Shown: one piece after another, positions 26,764-35,986 of the stretch
How positions within the stretch are numbered: position 1 is the stretch's first letter
Layout of the letters: every line of letters begins with the position of its first letter
Origin: Methanobacteriota archaeon
GTDB lineage: Archaea; Thermoplasmatota; Thermoplasmata; Thermoplasmatales; ARK-15
Assembly (NCBI GenBank): GCA_009758405.1
Contig: WSBC01000016.1
Span: forward strand, 62,001 to 126,000
Direction: 5' to 3'
Length of the DNA stretch: 64,000 nucleotides
Program-made: the position numbers and the translations under genes
The notes under the pieces: model-generated
Seen by the model: only the letters and a program-made list of their open reading frames with translations
The model's database searches: none
Told to the model about the DNA's origin: nothing

Positions 26764-26809
26764 TATATAAATGTAATTTAAACTTAATTATTAAATTTTT
26801 TTTAATTGA

Positions 26810-27752
26810 TAGTGTGTCTCAATTTTAATAAAAATGTATGATCCATGTTATATAAAATCTAATTTTGTATATGGAAACGAAACATATACCATTAATAATG
26901 GAATTCATGGATAATAATGTTTCCAAGGATAGAAAAAAATACTCAAATGCCTTGATTGTGAAGATTTTGTTGATCCTTCTGATATATTGAATATCCTATA
27001 GGTCTGCTGAAAGTTTCTTTAGAAATCATCACGATATTAAAAATGTGCTAGGTGTAAGAAAGATTCCAAATTTCAGAATCCTTTCAAGAAGAACTAGAAT
27101 GATTGGCACAAAATTAACAATGAAATAATACAATCATATAAGAAGAACTCTGCCATAGATTCATTTATAGTTAGAAGCTGCAAGAGTTCTAATGCTTCAA
27201 GAAGGAAAAATTATGGCAATTATAAAGATCCACTAAGTTTTTTGGGTTTCTCAACTAAAGGATGGCAATATGGGAGAAAAATAAGTGTATCTTTTTGATA
27301 TAGATTCATCTGCAATAGTGGAGTGGAATGTTACAACGGCATCTTTACACGACAAGAATATATCTTTCCCATTGATCAATACTTTAAAAGAATATTCGTA
27401 TTTGCTAATGGATGCAGTATATGATTCTTCTAACTTATAAGAATATGTTTTGAAAATACAAATTGTATACCAGTAATAGATACAAATAAAAAAAGAGGAA
27501 TCATTGAATCAAGGCTTTCATATGCAAGAAGAGGCATCAAGATATTCTCTAAGATGTGAGATTGAAAGAACATTTGCAATACTTGAAGACATTCTTGGAT
27601 GTGAATATTTTGTTTGTAAGAAATAGGAATTATGATGTTTCAAAAGGAATGAAAATAGTTGCATATAAAATTATTTTTGATGAATCAAATTCTTGACAGA
27701 CCAAAAAGAAAAATTATGGATCTTGTGGTATGAGAAAATATGAGACACCCTA
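26810..27752 (+). mobile_element. Decayed DDE-transposase insertion sequence with terminal inverted repeats
   Basis: The ends are TAGTGTGTCTCA (26810-26821) and TGAGACACCCTA (27741-27752), an inverted repeat with one mismatch. Both are bounded by TA, which fits a TA target duplication as in the IS427 group of IS5. Inside, fragments of a DDE transposase are readable in several frames: METKHIPLIMEFMD, RSAESFFRNHHDIKNVLG, KDPLSFLGFSTKGWQYGRKI, ASLHDKNISFPL, YLLMDAVYDSSN, PVIDTNKKRG, and CEIERTFAILEDILG. Stops and frameshifts make it inactive. Its right end lies 54 bases before the molybdopterin oxidoreductase start, so it may supply or disturb that promoter. Confidence 0.72.
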
Positions 27753-27806
27753 TTTTAATGAAATAAATTAGTAAAACTTATTTATGAATTAAATCATCTA
27801 CATCTT

Positions 27807-29645
27807 ATGCCCTTTTCAGCCTGTCCCAAGGATTGTTTTGATTCTTGCTCAATAATAACTGAAAATTCAAATGGAATCAGGATAAGGGGAAACCCTTCCC
27901 ATCCAATTACCTCTGGATTTTTGTGTTACAAGGCAAAGTTCTTTGTAGATTCAGCCATAAGTGATAAAAGGCTAAGGAGGCCACTTTTGAGAGATGGAAA
28001 AAGAGGAGAGGGTGAATTCATTGAGACAAGCCTTGATAGGGCACTTGACATTATTTCAGAAAAGATTAGGGAGACAATAAAAGAATGTGGTGCTGAATGT
28101 ATACTCCCCTTGGAATATGCGGGGAACAGGGCACTCATATCCTATTACTTCCCAAGGAGGTTCTTCAACAGGATAGGTTCCTCATTTCTAAACCACTCAC
28201 TCTGTGATGAGGCAGGTTCCATGGCATTGAGATCAATTCTTGGCACATCCGTTGGAATGGACCCTGAAAAATTGAAAGAAATGAAAATGATTGTTTACTG
28301 GGGCATCAACCCTGCATGGACAAATGTTCATGGATGGAGACTTGCAAAGCTTTCCAAGGCTAAGATATATGTGATAGATCCTGTAAGGACAGAGAGTGCA
28401 AAGGGGGCAGATGTGCATCTTGACCTGAAGCCTGGAACCGACATACCTCTCGTTCTTTCCATACTTAATGTACTTTCAAGATATGGAATTTCCTCTCCTG
28501 AGCTTTCATCCATTGTTTCCAGGTACGATCCTGAGTATGCCGGAAGGATAACAGGTCTAGGTGCTAAAAAAATAGAGGATTTTGCCCTTGATCTACTTGA
28601 CAAAAGGCCATTTGCAATACATATGGGTTATGGATTTCAGAGGAATCTTTATGGTGGCCTTTCGGTAAAAACAATTGCATACATGATGACACTTCTTGGT
28701 ATGGAAAGAAATTTCATTTATGATGCAAAGCACGGTATAGATTATGAATACCTTGGTGGAATATCTGAAAATAAAAGGTTGATAAACCAAGTAAACCTGG
28801 GCAGGGAGCTTGAGAAAAATGATATTAGAATGATCTTTGTATACAATACAAATCCTTTAAACTCCTTGCCAAACCAGAATCTCCTCAGGGATGTTATTCA
28901 AAAAAAGGACATATTCATTGTTGTTCATGATCTATTTTTGACGGACACTGCCCTTTTTTCTGATCTAATAATACCAGCTGCAAGCTTTTTTGAATTCAAC
29001 GACCTTGTTGATTCATATTACCATGATTACATAAATTTAAACCAGAAGGTAATGGATCCTCCTGGTGAGGCGATCTCCAACCATGATCTCTTTGTTCTAC
29101 TTTCAAAGAAAATGGGTTTCAATGAGCCATATCTACTTGAGGATGAATGGTCGATCATTGATAACATAATCAATATGTTAAAGATAGATAAGAATGATCT
29201 TTTGAAAAAAGGTTTTGCTAGGATAGAGAGGGTAAGGAATGAATTAATAATAAACAAATCCAATTTAAAGGAAGAGCTGGAGAATTTTACCATACCCTCA
29301 AGGTATGGTTATTTCAGGCTTATAAGTTCAACAAGCATTTATGGCGTAGGAAGCCAATTCAACAACCTTTACAGCTTTGACACATATGCACACATTAATC
29401 CCCATGATGCAATGGAGATGGGTATAGATGATGGGGATAGTGTAAGGATAATGAATGAATATGGTATGATAATTACAAATGTAAAGTTGGATGATTCCAT
29501 TGGTAGGGGGATCGTACTTATTTATAGGGGAAGCTGGCCTTCAATCCATGGATGGAATGTGAATTTCCTTACAACTGATAGTGTTCAGGAGTATTCAATG
29601 GGTGCTTCAATGAACTCCACCTTTGTAAAGGTGGAAAAGGTATGA
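27807..29645 (+). CDS. Molybdopterin oxidoreductase (DMSO reductase family)
   Basis: This 612-residue Mo/W bis-pterin enzyme has an N-terminal 4Fe-4S site with C6, C10, C14 and C40 (ACPKDCFDSC, then GFLCYK). The body holds the usual domains: KIYVIDPVRTESAKGADVHLDLKPGTD, FVYNTNPLNSLPNQN, and a C-terminal pterin-binding beta domain (AHINPHDAMEMGIDDGDSVRI). It is shorter than formate dehydrogenase or nitrate reductase and has no signal peptide, so it is cytoplasmic. No partner subunit is adjacent. The substrate cannot be named. Its 3' end overlaps the convergent aldolase gene by 39 bases. Confidence 0.87.
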   Translation: MPFSACPKDCFDSCSIITENSNGIRIRGNPSHPITSGFLCYKAKFFVDSAISDKRLRRPLLRDGKRGEGEFIETSLDRALDIISEKIRETIKECGAECILPLEYAGNRALISYYFPRRFFNRIGSSFLNHSLCDEAGSMALRSILGTSVGMDPEKLKEMKMIVYWGINPAWTNVHGWRLAKLSKAKIYVIDPVRTESAKGADVHLDLKPGTDIPLVLSILNVLSRYGISSPELSSIVSRYDPEYAGRITGLGAKKIEDFALDLLDKRPFAIHMGYGFQRNLYGGLSVKTIAYMMTLLGMERNFIYDAKHGIDYEYLGGISENKRLINQVNLGRELEKNDIRMIFVYNTNPLNSLPNQNLLRDVIQKKDIFIVVHDLFLTDTALFSDLIIPAASFFEFNDLVDSYYHDYINLNQKVMDPPGEAISNHDLFVLLSKKMGFNEPYLLEDEWSIIDNIINMLKIDKNDLLKKGFARIERVRNELIINKSNLKEELENFTIPSRYGYFRLISSTSIYGVGSQFNNLYSFDTYAHINPHDAMEMGIDDGDSVRIMNEYGMIITNVKLDDSIGRGIVLIYRGSWPSIHGWNVNFLTTDSVQEYSMGASMNSTFVKVEKV

Positions 29646-30173
29646 TATGTGGGATATGCTTTCACAGAGTGTAAGGTATTTTATTGCCTCATCAAGGTTC
29701 TCTCCAATTGCAAATGTACCGTGTCCCCTGATCACAGCCACCCTGTTCTCCCTCATCACCTCTCCTAGCTTCTCAGCTATCTCCATGGATGCAACCGCCC
29801 TCTCCGCAACAATAACTGGTATATTCTCAAGGTAGAACTTTCCCTCTTCGTCCACAGGCTCTATCTTATCATATAGAAGTGATAGTACTATTGCATAGGG
29901 TGTATGTGCGTGAACAATGGCCTTTGCATCGCTATTGAGATATATGTTCCTGTGGGCATAGACCTCCACAGAGGCCTCAGAATATCCCTCCTCACTGTTC
30001 ATATCAAGCTCAATTATATCCTCTCTTTTCAAATATCCCATCATTCTTCCGTGCTTCTTTATGTAAATTTTATCATTAATTCTTGCGCTTAAGTTCCCAC
30101 TGTGGGAAGATTCTATCATTCCAAACTCCATCAACTTTTTACCAGCCTCTATAATCTCATCTATTATATCCAT
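29607..30173 (-). CDS. Class II aldolase/adducin family protein (FucA-like)
   Basis: This is a 188-residue zinc aldolase. Metal histidines are in VHAHTPYA (about residues 91-98) and RGHGTFAIG. SGNLSARI near residue 25 binds phosphate, and an acidic SEASVE segment near 66 holds the catalytic acid. The set fits L-fuculose-phosphate aldolase or archaeal relatives that make lactaldehyde or DHAP-derived sugars. It follows purH by 11 bases on the minus strand, so it may be the last gene of the long leftward operon. The exact substrate is not determined by the sequence. Confidence 0.82.
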   Translation of the reverse strand: MDIIDEIIEAGKKLMEFGMIESSHSGNLSARINDKIYIKKHGRMMGYLKREDIIELDMNSEEGYSEASVEVYAHRNIYLNSDAKAIVHAHTPYAIVLSLLYDKIEPVDEEGKFYLENIPVIVAERAVASMEIAEKLGEVMRENRVAVIRGHGTFAIGENLDEAIKYLTLCESISHISYLFHLYKGGVH

Positions 30174-30184
30174 AATAACACCTC

Positions 30185-31660
30185 CTAATGCCTGAAAAAC
30201 CTCTTTCCAGTAAATACCATTGCAATACCAAATCTTTCGGCCGCACTTATTACCTCATCATCCCTCTTTGACCCTCCTGGCTGTATTATTGCCCTTACAC
30301 CCGCCCTTGCCGCCTCCTCAATATCATCAGGGAAAGGGAAGAACGCATCCGAGGCAAGCACCGATCCCTCAGATCTTCCCATGGATTTCATTACGGCCAC
30401 CCTAACTGCATCAACCCTGCTCATCTGTCCTGCACCAATGCCCACCGTCATACCATTCTTTGCAATAACTATGGCATTGCTCTTAACATGCTTCACCACA
30501 TTCCATGCAAAGATAAGATCCCTCATCTGTGCATCGTCTGGCCTTTTTGATGTAACATATTTAATCTCTATGCTATCATCTCCTTTCCTCTGTACCAGGA
30601 ATCCACCTGCTGAGCTCCTAAAACTAATGTCATTACCATTGCCATGGTATAAAACTACCCTGAGGTCCTTCTTGTACCTTGCAAATAGATCAATTGCCTC
30701 CCTTGTGAATTCAGGTGCCACAATAACCTCATAGAATGTGCCCCTCAGTTTTTCTGCAAACTCAATATCCACTGTCTCGTTAACGCCAACTATCCCACCG
30801 TATGCACTCATGGGATCGCTGCTCAAGGCCTTTTCATATGCATCAATTATATTCTTTCCAAGTGCCACACCACATGGACTATTGTGCTTTATTATTGCCA
30901 CTGCCGGTTCCTTGAACTCATTTACTAGGTCCCATGCTGATTCCATATCAAGTATGTTGTTGTATGATATCTCCTTTCCCCTCAAAAGCTCCCAGGGAAG
31001 ATCTTGGATGGAATAGTACTTAGCCTCTTGATGCGGATTTTCCCCGTACCTGAGCTTTATTTTCTCACTTCCAGCAATAGAGAAGTATGGCGAAAGCTCC
31101 TTATGATAAAGGCCCCAGAGCGTGTTCATTATAATTGAATCGTACCTTGATGTATGGTAGAATGCCTTTATGGCGAGTTCTCTTCTTTTTTCAATTGAGA
31201 CCTCCCTATTCTCCTTTAGTTCCTTTATTATTTCAGGATAATCATCAGGATCAACCACCACCGTTACCCTTTCATAATTTTTTGCTGCAGCCCTTATCAA
31301 TGATACACCGCCAATATCAATATTTTCAATTAGTTTATTTTCTACTTTTTCCGTATTTTCAAAGGGATAGAGGTTCACTATTACCATATCTATGCTTTTT
31401 ATGCTAAGTCTTTTTATCTCCTCCAACTGGTCACTCCTTGCAAGTATACCACCAAATATTGCGGGGTGAAGCGTTTTCACCCTGCCTTCAAGTATTTCCG
31501 GAAAATTTGTTAGTTCTTCAATACCCTTTATATTTATTCCCCTTGAGGAGAGGTATGATCTTGTGCCTGATGTAGCAAATATCTCACCCCCAAGTGATAT
31601 AATCTCCCTTGCTAGATCCTCAATACCTCTTTTATCTGATACAGATATTAAAACCCTCAT
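30185..31660 (-). CDS. purH: Bifunctional AICAR formyltransferase/IMP cyclohydrolase
   Basis: PurH does the last two steps of IMP synthesis. The N-terminal cyclohydrolase domain begins RVLISVSDKRGIEDLARE and has LHPAIFGGILARS. The C-terminal transformylase has IKLRYGENPHQEAKYY, AVAIIKHNSPCGVALG with the catalytic K-H pair, and DAFFPFPDDIEEAARAGV. I chose the ATG at 31660 since it begins the domain; a frame open to 31705 adds 15 residues unlike the family. It is 491 residues, slightly short. Most archaea use PurP and PurO instead, so a bacterial-type purH is noteworthy. It follows two glycosyltransferase genes by 34 bases. Confidence 0.93.
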   Translation of the reverse strand: MRVLISVSDKRGIEDLAREIISLGGEIFATSGTRSYLSSRGINIKGIEELTNFPEILEGRVKTLHPAIFGGILARSDQLEEIKRLSIKSIDMVIVNLYPFENTEKVENKLIENIDIGGVSLIRAAAKNYERVTVVVDPDDYPEIIKELKENREVSIEKRRELAIKAFYHTSRYDSIIMNTLWGLYHKELSPYFSIAGSEKIKLRYGENPHQEAKYYSIQDLPWELLRGKEISYNNILDMESAWDLVNEFKEPAVAIIKHNSPCGVALGKNIIDAYEKALSSDPMSAYGGIVGVNETVDIEFAEKLRGTFYEVIVAPEFTREAIDLFARYKKDLRVVLYHGNGNDISFRSSAGGFLVQRKGDDSIEIKYVTSKRPDDAQMRDLIFAWNVVKHVKSNAIVIAKNGMTVGIGAGQMSRVDAVRVAVMKSMGRSEGSVLASDAFFPFPDDIEEAARAGVRAIIQPGGSKRDDEVISAAERFGIAMVFTGKRFFRH

Positions 31661-31694
31661 GGGTGATAATAGGAATTTATGGATTAAACATTTT

Positions 31695-32387
31695 CTACCA
31701 TTCACTTATTCTTAAATTACAGTGTGAAAACCTTATTTTTATTAAATGCAAAAGGTTCTTTATACCATCCTTGAATGTTTGCAATTTTCTTTCCCCCTCC
31801 CTTATTCCATATAGAATGGGTATCTCCTTGAATTTACAACACATATATGCCCTTATCTTTATCTCTTCTGAGAAACCCATTCCATCTGAGCATACCTGAA
31901 ATTTTTTTAATACCTCCCTTTTAAATACCCACATACCGCTCTGTGAGTCCTTCATTTTAATGAAGAATAGGGAAAAAACTGCAAGGTTTAAAACAAAATT
32001 TCCTATCCTATGTGCCTGCAGCATCACGTCCCTGGGTAATAGGGAGATCCTTTCACAGGAGATGAAATCATTGCCCTTAAGTAGTTCCTCAACTGCCCTG
32101 TTTATCTCCTCTGGTGGATATGTATTGTCACCATCCATTGTCACTATAATATCCCCTGTGGCATTTATAAAGCCTGTCTTGTATGCCCTGCCATATCCCC
32201 TCCTTTCCTCCCTAATCACCCTTGCCCCCATGGCCCTTGCAATTTCTGGTGTTCTATCCCTACTGCTGTCAACAACTATAATTTCATAATCATAATTTAC
32301 AGAACTTTTTATCCTTTCAATTACCCTACCTATTGACTTCTCCTCGTTCATTGTTGGTATAATTATAGAAAGCTTAGGACTATTCAC
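31695..32387 (-). CDS. GT2 glycosyltransferase (dolichol-phosphate sugar synthase-like)
   Basis: This 230-residue family 2 glycosyltransferase opens LSIIIPTMNEEKSIGRVIERI, with the metal aspartates in MDGDNTYPP (near residues 93-101) and a YGRAYKTGFINA segment typical of dolichol-phosphate mannose/glucose synthases. The acceptor loop DSQSGMWVFKREVL is conserved. It has no C-terminal membrane segments beyond one weak hydrophobic stretch (VLNLAVFSLFF). It probably charges a polyprenyl phosphate for protein N-glycosylation or cell-surface glycans. Overlaps the upstream glycosyltransferase gene by 4 bases. Confidence 0.85.
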   Translation of the reverse strand: MNSPKLSIIIPTMNEEKSIGRVIERIKSSVNYDYEIIVVDSSRDRTPEIARAMGARVIREERRGYGRAYKTGFINATGDIIVTMDGDNTYPPEEINRAVEELLKGNDFISCERISLLPRDVMLQAHRIGNFVLNLAVFSLFFIKMKDSQSGMWVFKREVLKKFQVCSDGMGFSEEIKIRAYMCCKFKEIPILYGIREGERKLQTFKDGIKNLLHLIKIRFSHCNLRISEW

Positions 32388-33157
32388 TCTACCACCTTTG
32401 CATACATATAGCCAATGAATGCAAAGGCTAATCTTGTTAGACCATAAAAACTTATCTTATCCCTGGAAAACATCCTACCAAGGGAATAATGACTCCAAAG
32501 ATTTCCATGCTTTTTTGTTAATTGTTTTCTTCCATATCCGTTCCAGAATGCCTGCTTATAAAATGATATTAGATCTTCCCTTGTCCTATGGTAAACAATT
32601 GCATTCTCATTGTAATAAAATTTTGCTCCCGCAGAGATTGCACGCATATTTAGGTCTATGTCCTCTGCAGTGATAAATCTCTCATCAAATCCCCCTAGCC
32701 TCAAAAATAGCTCTTTTCTATAGGCAAGATTACATGATGGGAATGTAACATCCAAGCCCCTGTATATCAATTCCACCCTTTCGAGTACTGCAAACTTCTC
32801 ATTACCCACCTGTATTGTTTTACCTGCAACAACATCATTCCCTTCATCTATTGATCTCCTCATCTCCCTAAGCCAAGTTTCTGAGGGGATTATATCTCCA
32901 TCTGTAAAAACAACATAGTCGTACCTTGAATTTGCAACACCTATATTCCTACCACCTCCCCTGCTGGACCTTTTTATTATTAGCCTCAGGTCCAATTTAT
33001 CCATATATCCCCTTATTATATCAACAGTCCTGTCTGTGCTTTCAGAATCAACAATTACCACCTCGAATGGTCTCTCCTGAACTAGAAGAGAGTCAAGAAG
33101 TTGGCCTATATGCTCCTCCTCATTCTTCACCGTTATTACTATGCTCAAAGGCCTCAT
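32384..33157 (-). CDS. GT2 glycosyltransferase
   Basis: This is a 257-residue GT-A fold enzyme with the start [46 protein letters not shown] for the metal site, and FITAEDIDLNMRAISAG for the acceptor/catalytic acid region. The C-terminus ends near a weak hydrophobic helix (LAFAFIGYMYAK). A frame open to 33214 would add 19 unlikely residues; the ATG at 33157 gives the family start. Even so it overlaps the end of the NFACT gene by 38 bases. It works with the next glycosyltransferase, probably on surface glycans. Confidence 0.83.
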   Translation of the reverse strand: MRPLSIVITVKNEEEHIGQLLDSLLVQERPFEVVIVDSESTDRTVDIIRGYMDKLDLRLIIKRSSRGGGRNIGVANSRYDYVVFTDGDIIPSETWLREMRRSIDEGNDVVAGKTIQVGNEKFAVLERVELIYRGLDVTFPSCNLAYRKELFLRLGGFDERFITAEDIDLNMRAISAGAKFYYNENAIVYHRTREDLISFYKQAFWNGYGRKQLTKKHGNLWSHYSLGRMFSRDKISFYGLTRLAFAFIGYMYAKVVE

Positions 33158-34898
33158 GTTTTTCCTCCACAATTCTTCCTGGTCCTGGGGGAAGAATTGA
33201 CATAACATCATCAATATCCCATGAGAATTTTTCAGAGATTATCTTAGCAATATTCTCCTTACTGGTATCCCCTGGAGCTATAACAATATAATAGTTTGTT
33301 TTTTGTTTCAGGGAATCCACAGGCCCTGCCATAAGTATTTCCTCATTCTCATATCTTATTTTCCCTATACCAAGCTCTAGCTTAAGATTCCTCATATAAT
33401 TCCTTTTACCCCTTATCACCCATGCCCCTCTTGGCACATATTCGCCACTTTCCGCCATTTTGCTCACCTGTGAGAATGTGACCCAGTAAGCATCACCTGC
33501 CATATAGCCCGCATTCCATGCCTTTGAATAACAAAGACCAAATATTCCAGCTTCTACAAGTGTCTTTTCAGTAATTCCATCATTTTTTACAACAACACTG
33601 GGGGCACCGTGTATGTCAGCATGCACATAATAATCCCTTTCACCAAGGTATTTTTTTACCACCTCTTCGTTTGTTTTAGCATCCCTGCCGGCAAGCACAA
33701 GGGAATTTTCAGATGAAATGAACCATCTGAACCTCTCGAACCAGAACCTTCTTCTCTCCTTTTTTTTCTCTTTTTTTATTTCCTTTTTCTTAATTTTTCC
33801 AATCACCTCCATTATTCCCTTAATTTTTTCATCTAGCTTTTTTGATTCCGAAAAATATCCCTGAGCAATTTCACTTGGCCTTTTTGTAATATCCAATTCA
33901 ATCTCGGGTGCACTCTCATCTCTCCTTACCCTTGCAATCTTGCCATCAATTGATATAAGGGAATCAATTTTCTCCTTCCTTCTCAACTTCTCATATATTT
34001 CATTGTACCATTGGATGTTTGAAATTATTTCATTACCCATTGATCTATAGATCTCTGATAACTTTTTGTATTCCTCAAGCTTCTTTTTTTGCTCCTTTTC
34101 AATCCTCTCCTCTTCACTTTCCACCCTTATACCCTTTAAATATGCAAGTATTGCATCATTAATATTATCAAAGTTCTGGCATTCCCCTGATTTTATGCAC
34201 ATTATTTTTCCATTGCATAAATATCCCCTCCCGTCAAGGCCAGATAGAAAACTCTTGATTGTTTCAAAAATCCTAATTTTTTCATCCTCAGAAAGATCCA
34301 TTACCTTCTTATCTTTTTCAACACCTGCCAATGAACATACAATCTCAGAGTAATGGCTAAGGTTGAATCTTGTGGCAATAACACCCACTATTTCATAATC
34401 ACCCCTGAGTTCGCCTAAGAATTTTTCAAAATCCATTGATAATGGATTAACAGGGGAAGGAGGGTACTTATACTCCTCACCCCTTTTTATTGCCCTTCCC
34501 CTCCATTCCCTGTACTCCCTAGCAAACAAAATCCTGTTATTTTCAAGCATTATTATATTACCTCTACCAAACATTTCAAAAACTATGCTTTTTCCTGAGA
34601 AAAAATCTATCCTTACTATTCTATCGAAGTTTGGCTGTGTTATGGATTCAACCTTTGAGTTTTCAAGGATATCATTTAGAAATTTTGATTGGCCCTTTAC
34701 CTCAAGATCCCTCTTTTCTCCAAAGTAAATAAAGCCAGGGGGTGTTAGGTAAAGATCCCTGTTTCCATAATCCTTGCTGTGCAATCTTATTACCATGGAA
34801 TCTTCAAAAACTATTTTTTTAACGAAGGATCCTACAATAAATCTAGAGTTTGCAATAATCCATGAGTGTATGTCTGGGGAAGTTAATGTTTCCCTCAT
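33120..34898 (-). CDS. NFACT family ribosome quality-control protein (RqcH/NEMF-like)
   Basis: This family, called Rqc2/NEMF in eukaryotes and RqcH in bacteria, binds stalled large subunits and adds tails to stuck chains. The 592-residue protein has the NFACT-N domain with the conserved D-R pair in [12 protein letters not shown] (near residues 93-104), a central coiled coil rich in E/K (about residues 265-380), and the NFACT-R domain with [37 protein letters not shown] and [20 protein letters not shown]. It overlaps topVIA by 4 bases, so it is translated from the same leftward message. It lacks the NFACT-C domain of the eukaryotic protein. Confidence 0.88.
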   Translation of the reverse strand: MRETLTSPDIHSWIIANSRFIVGSFVKKIVFEDSMVIRLHSKDYGNRDLYLTPPGFIYFGEKRDLEVKGQSKFLNDILENSKVESITQPNFDRIVRIDFFSGKSIVFEMFGRGNIIMLENNRILFAREYREWRGRAIKRGEEYKYPPSPVNPLSMDFEKFLGELRGDYEIVGVIATRFNLSHYSEIVCSLAGVEKDKKVMDLSEDEKIRIFETIKSFLSGLDGRGYLCNGKIMCIKSGECQNFDNINDAILAYLKGIRVESEEERIEKEQKKKLEEYKKLSEIYRSMGNEIISNIQWYNEIYEKLRRKEKIDSLISIDGKIARVRRDESAPEIELDITKRPSEIAQGYFSESKKLDEKIKGIMEVIGKIKKKEIKKEKKKERRRFWFERFRWFISSENSLVLAGRDAKTNEEVVKKYLGERDYYVHADIHGAPSVVVKNDGITEKTLVEAGIFGLCYSKAWNAGYMAGDAYWVTFSQVSKMAESGEYVPRGAWVIRGKRNYMRNLKLELGIGKIRYENEEILMAGPVDSLKQKTNYYIVIAPGDTSKENIAKIISEKFSWDIDDVMSILPPGPGRIVEEKHEAFEHSNNGEE

Positions 34899-35986
34899 AT
34901 ACCCAGCTCCGATACCTTATCAGGAAGATATACATCAGTAACATAATTTAGACCGTATTTTGCAAGTGCCTGCTGTTCTGCCTTTTTCCCTAGCTTTAGC
35001 ATTAGCTCTATCTCATTCTTCCAGAACTGTGTGTTGAACCTGGGATCTGTAAGTTCTGCGTTAAGTGCTGCAATATCCTTTTCATTTAACCTATCCGTGG
35101 GTAGATCGTAGTTTACAATATCGCTTGCAGTTATTCCAATAAATTCGGCTGTTGGTGTTGCAAGGTACTCTGAGAGATGTGCAGTCTTTATTGCGCCATA
35201 GGCAACACTCGCATAAATCCTGAAGGACCATGGATCACCATCTGTAAATACGAGAACAGGCAAACCTAGCTCCTCATTCAGCCTTTTAAGAAGCCTCCTG
35301 GTGCTTCTTGCTGGCTGTCCCTTAAGATGGACAAGTATTGACCTTGCCTTCTCATCGTATCCATTTTCAACAAGCCTGTCAAACATACCTCCTGTTTCTA
35401 TTGCAAGAACAAAATCTGCATCGTAGCTTATTATCTTCAACTTATCCTTTTCAACATTATATGGTATTGCATAGCCAGCATCACCAACATCGTCCCTGCA
35501 GTTAATCCTCTTAGGGTTTCCCTTCCTGTTTATCTCCTCAAAGGTGATGTTTCCTATTACTGTGGCCCCGTCCTCCTCTGGTCTGAGCTTGAAATCCTCC
35601 CTTAGGAACCTTGTTACAATCTCAAGATCCTCCGCTAGCTTGTTCGATTCATCCTGTGTATGGAACTTTGCTAGGTCCCATCCCTCTGAGATGTAATAGA
35701 GTTCCCTAAGCGTGGATGATTTATTCTGTTCTATCATCTCCCTTATGAAATCCATCATATACATTGTCCTCAATAGAGTGTATGCACCATCAATTTTTTT
35801 TGCGCTCCTTGTTATCTTTGCATCACCGTATTTCCAAACCCCCTTTGTAATGTCGAGAACAATGTTATACTTGGTTCTTGCAGGAAGCTCCATGGAAGGT
35901 ACCTCTCCCCTTTCAAGATCGGAATGTATCTTTTCAACTATTGATTTTAAGGACTCAAGTGCCATTTCATACCTGCTCTTCTCCAT
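34895..35986 (-). CDS. top6A: DNA topoisomerase VI subunit A
   Basis: This is the DNA-cleaving subunit of Topo VI and the archaeal relative of Spo11. The winged-helix domain holds [11 protein letters not shown] with adjacent tyrosines Y97 and Y98, one of which is the nucleophile. The toprim domain has [10 protein letters not shown] and [12 protein letters not shown] with the metal acidic residues. The C-terminal part ([19 protein letters not shown]) is also typical. The 363 residues are full length. It overlaps the upstream B-subunit gene by 20 bases and the downstream NFACT gene by 4. Thermoplasmatales proper are known for lacking this enzyme. Confidence 0.95.
   Translation of the reverse strand: MEKSRYEMALESLKSIVEKIHSDLERGEVPSMELPARTKYNIVLDITKGVWKYGDAKITRSAKKIDGAYTLLRTMYMMDFIREMIEQNKSSTLRELYYISEGWDLAKFHTQDESNKLAEDLEIVTRFLREDFKLRPEEDGATVIGNITFEEINRKGNPKRINCRDDVGDAGYAIPYNVEKDKLKIISYDADFVLAIETGGMFDRLVENGYDEKARSILVHLKGQPARSTRRLLKRLNEELGLPVLVFTDGDPWSFRIYASVAYGAIKTAHLSEYLATPTAEFIGITASDIVNYDLPTDRLNEKDIAALNAELTDPRFNTQFWKNEIELMLKLGKKAEQQALAKYGLNYVTDVYLPDKVSELGI

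Noticed and set aside
27753..27806. Extra coding sequence upstream of the molybdopterin oxidoreductase
   Set aside because: The PFSACPKDC N-terminus is the expected start of the Fe-S motif, and the space before it is the edge of the DDE relic and AT-rich promoter sequence.
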